Shown here one piece after another: positions 7,526-15,709 of a stretch of DNA of 33,259 nucleotides (positions are counted from its first letter, which is position 1; each line of letters starts with the position of its first letter). The notes under the pieces are model-generated. The model did no database searches. It was not told the origin of the DNA and saw nothing but the letters and a program-made list of their open reading frames with translations. The position numbers were made by a program, and so were the translations under genes. Origin of the DNA: a virus. The stretch lies in the IMG/VR virus record IMGVR_UViG_3300014914_000002, positions 1-33,259 of that record; one strand, 5' to 3'.

Positions 7526-8119
7526 ATGCTAATGCCTGCACACCTGCAAGCTGAGTTGATGGATCGCTTTAGTCTTACGGACAAACAGGTTTACGCTGTT
7601 TACTTGGGTGTGTTACATTATCCTATTCCTGCCGATTTCAAGTTGGCTTTACAGCTTGCAGGGTACAAAGACGATTCAAAGACCTTAACAAACACAGCTA
7701 ACCGATTAAATAAATGCAAAAAAATAATTGCACTGCGAAAATATCTCAAAGCGAAACGAAAGAGACGTGATGATGATATTGAGCTTACGGACGAGAAAGC
7801 ATTATTGACAAGCATCATCAAGCATGATCCAGCTGACCTGTTCAAGGTTGAGATGATTGACAAGTATAATGCAGGTGAGGTTGTAGGATCAAAGCCGGGA
7901 ATCAGGCAATTAGCTGTCACGGAGTTGCCGGAGAAGACAAGACTAGCTTTGAAGCATGTACGCTCACACACTGACAAATACGGTCAAGTACACTTTGAGT
8001 ACATCGCACATGATAAGATTGAAGCGATTAAAGCAAAGGCAGACATTAAGAACCCTAAGACGGAGAAGGATCAATTCGAGATAGTATTCGAGGAGCGGCG
8101 CAATGAAGAAGATCATTAA
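7526..8119 (+). CDS. Terminase small subunit (putative)
   Basis: This 197-residue protein starts at ATG 7526 (an alternative ATG lies at 7532) behind a purine-rich ribosome site. It ends 17 bases inside the large terminase gene, the usual place for the DNA-recognition subunit that starts packaging. The N-terminal third looks like a helical DNA-binding domain: FSLTDKQVYAVYLG, then a basic helix with KAKRKRR near residues 73-79. An acidic central part and a charged C-terminal tail (FEIVFEERRNEE) could contact the large subunit. The family is inferred mainly from position and architecture. Confidence 0.65.
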   Translation: MLMPAHLQAELMDRFSLTDKQVYAVYLGVLHYPIPADFKLALQLAGYKDDSKTLTNTANRLNKCKKIIALRKYLKAKRKRRDDDIELTDEKALLTSIIKHDPADLFKVEMIDKYNAGEVVGSKPGIRQLAVTELPEKTRLALKHVRSHTDKYGQVHFEYIAHDKIEAIKAKADIKNPKTEKDQFEIVFEERRNEEDH

Positions 8120-9365
8120 GTTTGCTCCTGATTACTTTTTGCCACATCAGCAAGAGTTCCTTGATTCAGAGGCTAAGCAGAAGGCATTAGTCACCGGTTA
8201 TGGTGGCGGCAAGACGTTTGCGTTCATCTGGGAAACATTCATGAACCATCTATTCCTTGTCAATAAGGAAGGTCAATCAAACGGCTGGATAGTTTATCCT
8301 ACATTCAGCATGGCAGAAGAGCTGTTTGTTGAGCCGTTCTTAATGCTATTAGATAGATACGAGATAGATTACAAGTACAATTCAACAAAGCATCTGATAT
8401 CCTCTGAGTATGGTAAACTTAGACTGTATCAACTCCAGACTCCTCATCGGATGGTAGGTGCAGAGCTGACATTCTTAGGGTTTGATGAGTTTGACATTGG
8501 CAGTTACAAGAACTGTGACATAGCATACAAGAAGGGTGTTGGACGATTAAGAGGCAGCAATAAGACCAAGATGTACTTTGTCACTACACCAGAGGGATAT
8601 CATTACATACACAAGCTATTTGTTGAGGATAATGAGGAGGGCGAGCGGCACTTGATCAAAGCCAAGTCAACCGACAACCCTTACTTACCGGCTGACTACA
8701 TTGATGATCTCAGAAAGAACTATGACAGCAAGCTAGTAGAGCAGTACATGAACGGTGAGTTTGTCAATCTGCGAGGCTCTGCGGCTTACTACGAGTTTGA
8801 CAGAGAGCGACATTGTAAAGATTTTGGCATTCACAACGCTGAGAAGAAGCCACAGGTGTTATATATGGGGATGGACTTCAATGTTGATCCGATGTCAGCA
8901 GTTGTGGCAATCAAGCGAGATAATAAACTAATTATGTTTGATGAGATAATTTTGCGGAACAGTAACACCCGGCAGATGATCGATGTGATCAAAGAGCGGT
9001 ATCCGGGTGCATATATATCAATTGCACCTGACCAGACAGGCGGCAGCCGTAAGACATCGGCTGAGATTGGAGTAACGGACATCCATCTATTAAAGCAGGC
9101 AGGTTTCAAGATACTTGGCAGCGGCACAAACCCAAGTGTCAAGGATAGCTTGAACGCTGTCAATGCGGCTCTATATCAAGGTAGACTAGAGATTGACAAG
9201 CGATGCACTGCATTGACAAATGACTTTGAGAAGGTCGTGAGAGATGATGCAGGTGAGATTGACAAAAAAGATAGTAATCTTTCACATATTTCAGATGCAG
9301 GTAGATATTTAGTTTGGTCACAGTTCCCATTATACGGATCAGCAATAAGGACAAGAGGCAGATAA
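8103..9365 (+). CDS. terL: Terminase large subunit
   Basis: This 420-residue packaging motor pumps DNA into the prohead and cuts the concatemer. The N-terminal ATPase has Walker A GYGGGKT (32-38), Walker B LGFDEFD with D128-E129, and a coupling-type TTPEG motif at 161-165. The C-terminal RNase H-like nuclease has D258 in GMDFNVD, D310 in IAPDQTGG and a late acidic residue near D406 in SHISDAGR. Length and motifs match intact siphovirus terminases. The start ATG follows GAGGAG and overlaps the small subunit gene, and the stop overlaps the portal start as TAATG. The packaging type (cos or headful) cannot be read from this. Confidence 0.92.
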   Translation: MKKIIKFAPDYFLPHQQEFLDSEAKQKALVTGYGGGKTFAFIWETFMNHLFLVNKEGQSNGWIVYPTFSMAEELFVEPFLMLLDRYEIDYKYNSTKHLISSEYGKLRLYQLQTPHRMVGAELTFLGFDEFDIGSYKNCDIAYKKGVGRLRGSNKTKMYFVTTPEGYHYIHKLFVEDNEEGERHLIKAKSTDNPYLPADYIDDLRKNYDSKLVEQYMNGEFVNLRGSAAYYEFDRERHCKDFGIHNAEKKPQVLYMGMDFNVDPMSAVVAIKRDNKLIMFDEIILRNSNTRQMIDVIKERYPGAYISIAPDQTGGSRKTSAEIGVTDIHLLKQAGFKILGSGTNPSVKDSLNAVNAALYQGRLEIDKRCTALTNDFEKVVRDDAGEIDKKDSNLSHISDAGRYLVWSQFPLYGSAIRTRGR

Positions 9366-10756
9366 TGACATTAATACAGAATGGCAAGAGACTAGCCAAG
9401 TGGCGGCACAACATAGAGCGACAGCTTGACATTGCTGAGAGGATAGCATTCTTGGACAATCGACAAAAGGATTTTCTGTATGCTGACTTGAGGCTGATAT
9501 TCCCTGAAACATACGCCCAGATGGTTAATTTTGCTTTATGCTTGCCGACAACCCAAGAGATAATCGAGGAAATCTCAATGATATTCCAAGAGCCTCCGAC
9601 AATAACCTTGCCAGATGATGAGGAATTGGAAGAGAACTTGGACCAGATGCTGAAGAAATCAAGATTGGGCATCGTCCTGAATGATGTGAATAAGCTAGTC
9701 AACTTGACAAATATGGTGGGTGTAATGCCTGTATATAGAGATGGTAGAGTTGACCTGGATGTATTGACAGGCGATAATCTATTTGTAACTCAATCAGATG
9801 CAGACCCGACACAGGCTGAAGCTGTGTATTATCAATATGGGATAGTAGAGGACTCACCGACAAAGGCGGAGAGCATATGCAAGTATGTCAAATTAACAGC
9901 TGACACAGTGTCATTCGTCGAGATCAACGCACACACGGGTGAGATTGCGAACGAGACAGATGTTGAGTATCACGGATATAATCAGATCCCAATTGCATGG
10001 TTTACGAATACGGTACAAACTAACACATTCTGGCCAACAAAGGATTGTCCTGTGGTGGAGTGCAACCGAAAACAAAATATAGTAGCAACTGACAAGATGC
10101 TGGCATTGAACATGACAGTACCTACATATTACCAGACTACGAGTCAGGAAAGTACAGACAGCGGCACTGTCATTGGTCGATTGGGTGTCATTAATCTACC
10201 TATGGAGTACGGCGGAGGTCAAGCAAGTTGCGGCTATGTGCAACCAGACTGGACTATCGACAAGATGGATGCAGCTATCGAGGAAATGAAAGTAGTTGTC
10301 GGATTAGCTTATGGGATTAACCCTGACACGCTGAGATCAAAGGGCGGTAGTGCATTTAGCTCTGGATACCAGATGCGATTGGCACAACAGACGCTGATGA
10401 ACCGGATCAATAAGGAGAAATGGTTTTATTTAGAGTCTATCGAGGAGCTGATCAGGCTGATGATGGCATGTAGCACAATGAATAATGACAAGTCATTTAG
10501 TAATGCAGAGAGCATGCGAATATTAGTTGACCTTGCACCTATTACGTTTGACGAGTCACCGATTGACACATTAGATTATTTAGAGCGTTTGGTGATGGCA
10601 AATATTATATCTCCTGCGGAAGCAAAACGGATTATCTCAGGCAGTGAGATGTCAACAGATGAAGCAATGGAACAGATTAAACAAAACAAAGAAATGAAAG
10701 AAGAATTGAGGGGCGGGATTGATCCGCTTGACCAGACAGAGGCATTAAATGACTGA
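9365..10756 (+). CDS. Portal protein
   Basis: This 463-residue protein starts at ATG 9365 in a TAATG overlap with the terminase gene. An in-frame TTG further upstream lies inside that gene and is not credible. It forms the dodecameric ring at the head vertex through which DNA enters and the tail attaches. It looks like the SPP1 gp6/Gp6-like portal group: a helical N-terminal stem region, a central MVGVMPVYRDG and beta-rich wing, PIAWFTNT, a long GLAYGINPDTLRSKG segment before the stem helices, and a charged C-terminal crown with a helical KEMKEELRGG end. Position between terminase and minor head protein is canonical. Confidence 0.88.
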   Translation: MTLIQNGKRLAKWRHNIERQLDIAERIAFLDNRQKDFLYADLRLIFPETYAQMVNFALCLPTTQEIIEEISMIFQEPPTITLPDDEELEENLDQMLKKSRLGIVLNDVNKLVNLTNMVGVMPVYRDGRVDLDVLTGDNLFVTQSDADPTQAEAVYYQYGIVEDSPTKAESICKYVKLTADTVSFVEINAHTGEIANETDVEYHGYNQIPIAWFTNTVQTNTFWPTKDCPVVECNRKQNIVATDKMLALNMTVPTYYQTTSQESTDSGTVIGRLGVINLPMEYGGGQASCGYVQPDWTIDKMDAAIEEMKVVVGLAYGINPDTLRSKGGSAFSSGYQMRLAQQTLMNRINKEKWFYLESIEELIRLMMACSTMNNDKSFSNAESMRILVDLAPITFDESPIDTLDYLERLVMANIISPAEAKRIISGSEMSTDEAMEQIKQNKEMKEELRGGIDPLDQTEALND

Positions 10757-11528
10757 CAAAATCTATGAGGCTAGTGTTGACAAGTACAACAGGCTGATTG
10801 ACAAGGCTACTGACAAACTTAACAAGTCAGTTGCTCTGTATGTCAAGGATTTTGATGTTGACAAACTAGGTCGGATCACCAAATCAAAGGCAAACCAGAA
10901 GTTGGTTATGAACTTTGACAGATGGCTACGGTCACAACTCGGATCAAGCGGATATGATGGAGTGTTGGTTGATTTTGCGAAGGATACAAAGCCGTTTATT
11001 AATAAGGTTATTGACTGGCAGGCAACCGAAGCGGGAGCGGGTGTTATTCCAATAGTGTTGAAGTCCACTGACATTTCGTCGATTGTAGCAATGCAGAAGA
11101 TTGACTACAGTCTTTTGGACAACCGGATCACCGCATCAATAAGTTCAATAAAAGAGCAGCTGTATAGGTCAATGGTACTGGGTGAGGAGTGGAGTTCTGC
11201 AACAGGATTTATCAAGACATCATTAGATAAAAATTTACAACAGTACACACAGACATATATTAACACATCCCGGAGCTTATTAATCCAGGAGATGGAGGAT
11301 GTTTCTGCAAGTCATATATCTGGTGAGCATTATTGGGAGTATATTGGCCCCGACGACAAGAAAACAAGAGAAATCTGTGTTGAGGCTCTGAACAAGAAAG
11401 TATTTACAGACGATGAGCGGCAGGCATACATTGACGAGCACGGTGTCAGGTATAATTGCCGACATATATTTATGCAAATCACGAAAGAGTATTACGAAGA
11501 GTATTCAGGAAATGAAATTGACAAATAA
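10749..11528 (+). CDS. Minor head protein (Mu gpF / SPP1 gp7-like)
   Basis: This 259-residue protein overlaps the portal gene by 8 bases. The first 190 residues are mostly helical and charged. The C-terminus carries the family hallmark: GPDDKKTREICVEA near 212-225, then HGVRYNCRHIFMQIT near 236-250, with the two conserved cysteines and a terminal RxxCRH. Members of this family bind the portal or DNA in the procapsid and affect DNA entry into the host. The stop codon lies inside a 15-bp sequence repeated after the next gene (11515-11529 and 11856-11870), which suggests something was inserted just behind this gene. Confidence 0.85.
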   Translation: MTDKIYEASVDKYNRLIDKATDKLNKSVALYVKDFDVDKLGRITKSKANQKLVMNFDRWLRSQLGSSGYDGVLVDFAKDTKPFINKVIDWQATEAGAGVIPIVLKSTDISSIVAMQKIDYSLLDNRITASISSIKEQLYRSMVLGEEWSSATGFIKTSLDKNLQQYTQTYINTSRSLLIQEMEDVSASHISGEHYWEYIGPDDKKTREICVEALNKKVFTDDERQAYIDEHGVRYNCRHIFMQITKEYYEEYSGNEIDK

Positions 11529-11529
11529 C
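11515..11529. repeat. 15-bp direct repeat, left copy
   Basis: AAATTGACAAATAAC here spans the last codons and stop of the minor head gene and is repeated exactly at 11856-11870, right after the next gene's stop. The distance between the copies is 341 bp. It is followed by a short tandem repeat of AAATAACC (11523-11546, last copy imperfect). Confidence 0.85.
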
Positions 11530-11560
11530 CAAATAACCAAATAACAAGAAGGATAGAACG

Positions 11561-11857
11561 ATGGCGTTGAGCACACTAAAAGGGATTGAACTAGGTGATT
11601 TTATTACAGTTGATCACGACACTAACACAATCAGCTTTAAGATCCAGAATGGAGCAATTAAGGAGAATGGATTGAATGGTTGTCAGGTTGACAACATGAT
11701 TGAAACTGCCAAAATTATTATTGAAGGGCTGAACAAGAACTTCCCATCTGATTTTAATACTTTTGCAATTGAAGGACTAGACAAGTCATTGATTGCATTA
11801 AAAGAAAGAAAAAAAGACAGAGAGCATAGAGGCGTTGAAGGTTTTGAAAAGAAGTAA
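11561..11857 (+). CDS. Small protein resembling the Acb2/Tad1 hairpin group (putative anti-defence)
   Basis: This 98-residue protein starts at ATG 11561 behind AAGGAT. It matches a recurrent phage family in which a short N-terminal beta part (FKIQNGAIKENGLNGCQ) is followed by two helices and a terminal KKDREHRGVEG. From memory, relatives of this helical-hairpin type carry Acb2/Tad1 domain annotation. Acb2 and Tad1 are phage proteins that sequester cyclic nucleotide or cyclic ADP-ribose signals of CBASS and Thoeris defence. The expected N-x-(L/I)-x-x-(T/L)-x-L-(E/D) helix is present as FAIEGLDKSLIALKERKK. The gene sits between minor head and scaffold genes, is bracketed by a 15-bp direct repeat, and has no obvious structural role. 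A minor capsid accessory protein is the alternative. Family membership is moderately supported and ligand binding is inference. Confidence 0.5.
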   Translation: MALSTLKGIELGDFITVDHDTNTISFKIQNGAIKENGLNGCQVDNMIETAKIIIEGLNKNFPSDFNTFAIEGLDKSLIALKERKKDREHRGVEGFEKK

Positions 11858-11870
11858 ATTGACAAATAAC
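11856..11870. repeat. 15-bp direct repeat, right copy
   Basis: This is an exact copy of 11515-11529. It begins on the stop codon of the Acb2/Tad1-like gene and ends 41 bases before the scaffold start. Recombination between the copies would remove that gene cleanly and leave the minor head gene with an intact stop and the scaffold gene with its own ribosome site. Confidence 0.85.
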
Positions 11871-11910
11871 ACAACCATCGAGAACAGAACTCGTAAAAAT
11901 GGAGGTACAA

Positions 11911-12471
11911 ATGGATTTTAAGGCAATCTTAGCCAAACATGGGATCGAGAACGAAGCTGTCATTGCTGACTTGCAAACAGCTATTGACACATCTAACATG
12001 ATACCCAAAAGCAGATTTAACGAGGTGATCAGCCAGCGAAATGATTTACAGGCTACTAACACAGAGCTTGAGAATAATCTTGCAAAGGCAACCGCTAACT
12101 TGGGCGATATCAAGGTAAAACTCACATCGGCAAAATCTGAGAGTGCAAACGCACAGGAAGAATTGAAGGTGTATGTTGACAAACGTAATGAGCTGATGCT
12201 TGCAGACTGGAACAAGAAGTCTGCTGTTTTCGACGTCAAGAAAGGCGACGCCAATTTTGAGAAGTTTGAGAAGATCAAGCAAAAGTTCAAATTTGCTGAC
12301 AAGGATACACCGTTAACTCCTGAGCAAGTTGACAATAATCTATCACATTACAGGACATACGACGAGATCGGATATTTCGGAAGTGATAATACAAACGCAC
12401 CTGCATTACCGAAGGGCAAAAGCAACAATGGTAATCCGGTGAACAAATTAGACGAAATATTCCCAACATAA
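11911..12471 (+). CDS. Capsid scaffolding protein (putative)
   Basis: The start is ATG 11911. GGAGG at 11901-11905 is ideally spaced for it, and would lie inside the frame if the upstream ATG at 11899 were used. The 186-residue protein is almost entirely charged and helical. A coiled coil runs from about residue 40 to 95, with heptad-like QRNDLQATNTELENNLAKA, and a Gly/Asn-rich linker leads to a short C-terminal helix (KLDEIFPT). This, plus its place immediately before the major capsid gene, is typical of phage scaffolds, which shape the procapsid and leave before DNA fills it. No protease gene is seen nearby. Confidence 0.8.
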   Translation: MDFKAILAKHGIENEAVIADLQTAIDTSNMIPKSRFNEVISQRNDLQATNTELENNLAKATANLGDIKVKLTSAKSESANAQEELKVYVDKRNELMLADWNKKSAVFDVKKGDANFEKFEKIKQKFKFADKDTPLTPEQVDNNLSHYRTYDEIGYFGSDNTNAPALPKGKSNNGNPVNKLDEIFPT

Positions 12472-12488
12472 AAAAGCGAGGTTAAAAA

Positions 12489-13409
12489 ATGGCTAATACA
12501 TTAGGGAAGCTGGTAAAGGCATGGGCTGGAGCTGGTGAAGAACATCTTGACGATGTATCAAAACATTCTGGATTACTTGAGGTTCTTTCTTTTAGAGGAG
12601 CTTCACATGGTCTTTCTGACAAATTCAGGATGAAAGTAACATTGCCGGGCAACTCTAACAGAGGTTTGAACGGTGGAGTTATTCCAACAAGCGGAACGGG
12701 CAAGTTGCTCCAACAGGATTTAGCATTGATCGACTCTCTCGAAGAAGTTGACAAGACAGAAGCCGAAGGGTACCCTGGTGGAGTGAACGCTTATTTCAAA
12801 AGCGAAACACCCGGACATATTGAGAGCATGTTACAGACTATTGCCTATCAAATGTTCTACGGAACAGGCAACAACAAAACCATCAAGGGCTTTGCACAGT
12901 ACGCAATAGACAACGGCAAGGCAACAACTTTAGGCGGTTCAGCTGGTAATGATATTTTCTGTGTAACGCTTAAAAAGAATGTTTGCGAAGGATTGTATAA
13001 TGCACAGGCTGTTAATGCAGGCAATCTTGTGACTGTAGAGAATGTGAGTGGCCCAGCTGGTGTTTACAAGGTTCTTGACACTACTACAGGCGAAGAGCTG
13101 AAAGTGTTACAGACTTCTTTTGAGTCTCGTATTGGATTAAGAGTTGGAGCACAACACAGTGTTGCAACACTCACCAATGTTGATGCAACTCATAAGCCAA
13201 CAGCAGCAAACTTGCTGACATTGATCAGAGCAGCAAAAGCAAAACCGTCAACATCATTCATCTTCGCAAACCAAAAGACTCTTGACTGGATTGGCGGCTT
13301 GAAGGCGGCAATGATGGAAATGGGTCCAATGGATACAAATTTTACTCAGTTCGTGGGCAAATTCGAGGGAATCCCTTTGATGCTTGACGAAAACATTCCA
13401 GAAGTTTAA
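12489..13409 (+). CDS. Major capsid protein
   Basis: This 306-residue protein starts at ATG 12489. It is the main shell protein, probably with the HK97 fold. The N-terminus has the LxxxLSFRGASHG...FRMKVTLP pattern of a siphovirus capsid group. A GYPGG loop and MFYGTGNN follow, then a beta-rich central part, and a late TSFIFANQKTLDWIGG segment with a C-terminal GIPLMLDENIPE strand. The absence of a cleavable delta domain fits a separately encoded scaffold. Order after the scaffold and before the decoration-like gene is standard. The family match is by pattern and context, not by catalytic residues. Confidence 0.85.
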   Translation: MANTLGKLVKAWAGAGEEHLDDVSKHSGLLEVLSFRGASHGLSDKFRMKVTLPGNSNRGLNGGVIPTSGTGKLLQQDLALIDSLEEVDKTEAEGYPGGVNAYFKSETPGHIESMLQTIAYQMFYGTGNNKTIKGFAQYAIDNGKATTLGGSAGNDIFCVTLKKNVCEGLYNAQAVNAGNLVTVENVSGPAGVYKVLDTTTGEELKVLQTSFESRIGLRVGAQHSVATLTNVDATHKPTAANLLTLIRAAKAKPSTSFIFANQKTLDWIGGLKAAMMEMGPMDTNFTQFVGKFEGIPLMLDENIPEV

Positions 13410-13419
13410 AGGAGAAAAC

Positions 13420-13869
13420 ATGGCTATTCCAAATCAAGGTCATTTAATAGATGACAATTCGATCCTTGCAGTTAGTACAGCCGCTTCGGGGACTCTTCCT
13501 GATGGCTCAAGTGCATTGGCAGGGGTCGCCAGTGATGCTGTTTTTATTGGCCCCACTGCAAATGCAGGGCTAACAATTACAGCAATCGCAAAAACAGAGA
13601 TCACTATTGCAACGGCAAAGCTCTTATCATTCGAGGTTCTTTGCGGGACAACTGCAAGTAATTGTGCAATTCCGGTTGCAGGGCATGTGTTACCATTCAA
13701 TATCAACGCAGTTGATGATGAAGTTGTTATTGCAGCAGGCGACACGCTGTTTGAGTACACTATTCCACCAACTTTGTTTGGTGCTAATACTTATGTGCAG
13801 CTCAAATCATGGGCTGATGAAGACCAAAGTGGATCTTCTTACGATGCTTTCATTTCGATGACTGTTTAG
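13420..13869 (+). CDS. Capsid decoration-like protein
   Basis: The start is ATG 13420 behind AAAGGAG. An upstream in-frame TTG lies inside the capsid gene and is rejected. The 149-residue protein is small, poor in charge and rich in Ala, Thr, Ile and Val, alternating in strands. A late DTLFEYTIPP...YVQLKSW block looks like the end of a beta sandwich. Its location straight after the major capsid gene suggests a shell-stabilising or head-surface protein. The same block pattern appears in the N-terminal half of the next gene product (13944), so the two are probably paralogous domains. Confidence 0.65.
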   Translation: MAIPNQGHLIDDNSILAVSTAASGTLPDGSSALAGVASDAVFIGPTANAGLTITAIAKTEITIATAKLLSFEVLCGTTASNCAIPVAGHVLPFNINAVDDEVVIAAGDTLFEYTIPPTLFGANTYVQLKSWADEDQSGSSYDAFISMTV

Positions 13870-13943
13870 ACATTAACAAAGCCGGTGGGGGTGTTTTTAC
13901 TTCCTGTTTGCATTCTCATCGGCATAACTAAGAGAGATTAATT

Positions 13944-14801
13944 ATGGCTTATGACTGGTCGGCAACTACACTATCAACACTAGAGTCAATTGCAGCGATT
14001 GAGACCGAGATCAATCTCAGGTCACCGAGTGGCGAGGATGTCACGCTTGCGGATGAAATAGATATTGCATCGGCAACCAATCCGCTTGCCGGCTGTGTCG
14101 GGATATCTGTCACAGGCTCACAAGGTGCGGTAACACTAGCTGTGACGGCGGCAAGTGAGATCAAGATTGCTGATGGGCATTCGCTAACCGTGACATTCCG
14201 TGATTGTGCAACATTGACCGGATCATATGAAGAAATATTTCCTGGCATGATTGTGTATTATAAGCGAGCGAGCGGTGCAGACGTGACAATTGATGCAGAT
14301 ACATTATTTGCTAGTTTTGTAGTGCCTGATAGCTGTCAGGACTACATCAAGCCATATATCACATCTAGTGCAAGCAACACCGGCACTATCACAATAGCCA
14401 GTGAGCAAACTTGGCTGTCAAAGATAACAACTGCTAAATTAATGATCGGGAATATGATCCAGCAGATGTTACCTGAGTTGATAGGGGGCTATACCGGATC
14501 AACTCCTGAGTATGGTCTTGAGTACATGAGAGTAATTGATCAGGATGGTGGTGATGTATTAGATATTATTGCTAACGCTTCAGTATTTGATCTGGCAAGC
14601 GATTTGCTTACATTATCCTTGATATATGAGGACTTGATCGAAGTGCCTGAGGACGTAATGACCAGAAAGTCAGAGATGTATCACAAGCGGTTTATGGATG
14701 CTTTCGCAAATGCTAGAAAGATTATCAATCTTGATATTGATCGAGATGGAGATGTTGACAAGTATCGAGCCAAGTCAACACCAATGTTGAGGCGAATATG
14801 A
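13944..14801 (+). CDS. Head-tail connector with a decoration-like N-terminal domain
   Basis: This 285-residue protein follows a 74-bp gap in which I see no gene and no clear hairpin. Residues about 35-155 resemble the preceding 149-residue protein: EI-x-IA, an L-x-F strand, V-x-I-x-A-DTLF-x-x-x-(I/V)P, and Y(V/I)xxxx near the end. Residues about 158-285 are helical (LMIGNMIQQMLPEL, ASDLLTLSLIYEDLIEVPEDVMTRKSEMYHKRFMDAFANARKII) and fit a connector/adaptor of the kind that docks under the portal, often with a GDVD-type loop near the C-terminus (DIDRDGDVDKYR). The combination looks like a fusion. An alternative is a long N-terminal insertion of independent origin. Confidence 0.65.
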   Translation: MAYDWSATTLSTLESIAAIETEINLRSPSGEDVTLADEIDIASATNPLAGCVGISVTGSQGAVTLAVTAASEIKIADGHSLTVTFRDCATLTGSYEEIFPGMIVYYKRASGADVTIDADTLFASFVVPDSCQDYIKPYITSSASNTGTITIASEQTWLSKITTAKLMIGNMIQQMLPELIGGYTGSTPEYGLEYMRVIDQDGGDVLDIIANASVFDLASDLLTLSLIYEDLIEVPEDVMTRKSEMYHKRFMDAFANARKIINLDIDRDGDVDKYRAKSTPMLRRI

Positions 14802-15256
14802 GCATAGATGCAAAGATTGCAATCAAATTGCCTAACATGGATGTGTACAAAAAAGCGGTTGATGTGACACAGCCGGAGATGCTCAAGTCAGCATTATTCA
14901 TCCGGCAAGAGATGTTGAAAAGGTTAGAAACAGGTCGAGATATTTTTCTAAAGCCGTTTAAGCCTTACGCAAAATCGACAAAAGAGTATAAAAAAGAAAT
15001 GAGGAAGAACCCAAATATAGTCAATATGGAAGATTCTGGACAGATGATCAACAGTCTGAGAACCAATGCAAAGGTCAACAGGTCAATTGTTGACATAGCT
15101 AATGCACAACGACGAAAAATAGCTGACAAGCATATGGAAGGTCGTGGAGTTCCTAAGCGGGCATGGTTCGGCTCATCCCAAAAAACAGTAAAAAAAGTAA
15201 TAGCAGACATCCGAAAAATTATGGATCAACATATTAGGAGAGCAAATGCAAAATAA
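14798..15256 (+). CDS. Tail completion / virion morphogenesis protein (Mu gpG-like)
   Basis: This 152-residue protein starts in an ATGA overlap. It matches the phage virion morphogenesis family: basic and helical, with FKPYAKSTKEYKKEM in the middle, NIVNMEDSGQMINSL near residues 73-87, and the hallmark GRGVPKRAWFGSS near 115-127. Such proteins complete the head-tail or tail-terminator interface. It overlaps the next gene by 11 bases, again consistent with the joining module. Function beyond assembly is not indicated. Confidence 0.8.
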   Translation: MSIDAKIAIKLPNMDVYKKAVDVTQPEMLKSALFIRQEMLKRLETGRDIFLKPFKPYAKSTKEYKKEMRKNPNIVNMEDSGQMINSLRTNAKVNRSIVDIANAQRRKIADKHMEGRGVPKRAWFGSSQKTVKKVIADIRKIMDQHIRRANAK

Positions 15257-15701
15257 ACTATCTCCAATATTGGGCGACATACGCAAATTATTAAAAGAGA
15301 TTCCGGGTGTAAAGACAGTTGGACATTATCCTGAGTATGTCAAAAATATTAAAAGCTCAAAGATGCCGGCTATTATGGTCGGTGTTGATAGTATTAGTTA
15401 CCCGGTTGACGAAGCTCAGAACATGGGCTATACAGTCATAGCAAATATTAGGGTGATGGTATATTTGAACGTTACAACCAATGTTGAGATTGCGATCCTG
15501 GATTTGAAAACAAGCATTATAAATAAACTAAATAAAGATTTATCGTTGAATCAGGAAGTATTGCTGTTGTGGCCTACCAATGTAACGATAGGTGATTTCA
15601 GCCCTGACTTTGATTTTTACACACCTAACATAAGCGAGCAGATGACATTATTCGAGATTGATTTCGAGTGCAAGTTTTGCGATGCTATAATTGATAGATA
15701 G
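15246..15701 (+). CDS. Tail terminator-like protein
   Basis: This 151-residue protein starts at ATG 15246 behind AGGAGA. The alternation of short strands and helices, with MPAIMVGVDSISYPVDE, a central IRVMVYLNVTT strand and a late LFEIDFECKF strand, resembles small tail-terminator proteins that cap the tail tube and bind the connector. It lies between the virion morphogenesis gene and the major tail gene, where terminators are usually encoded. Assignment rests on gene order and general fold pattern. Confidence 0.65.
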   Translation: MQNKLSPILGDIRKLLKEIPGVKTVGHYPEYVKNIKSSKMPAIMVGVDSISYPVDEAQNMGYTVIANIRVMVYLNVTTNVEIAILDLKTSIINKLNKDLSLNQEVLLLWPTNVTIGDFSPDFDFYTPNISEQMTLFEIDFECKFCDAIIDR

Positions 15702-15709
15702 GGGGCACA

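Noticed and set aside
9314-9364. Longer portal protein from an in-frame TTG inside the terminase gene
   Set aside because: The TAATG overlap at 9363-9367 gives a standard start, and the extra residues are the terminase coding region in another frame.
13870-13943. Terminator or small gene in the gap before the connector gene
   Set aside because: Only a weak GCCG/CGGC pairing over a long loop without a T-run, and no start with a ribosome site.
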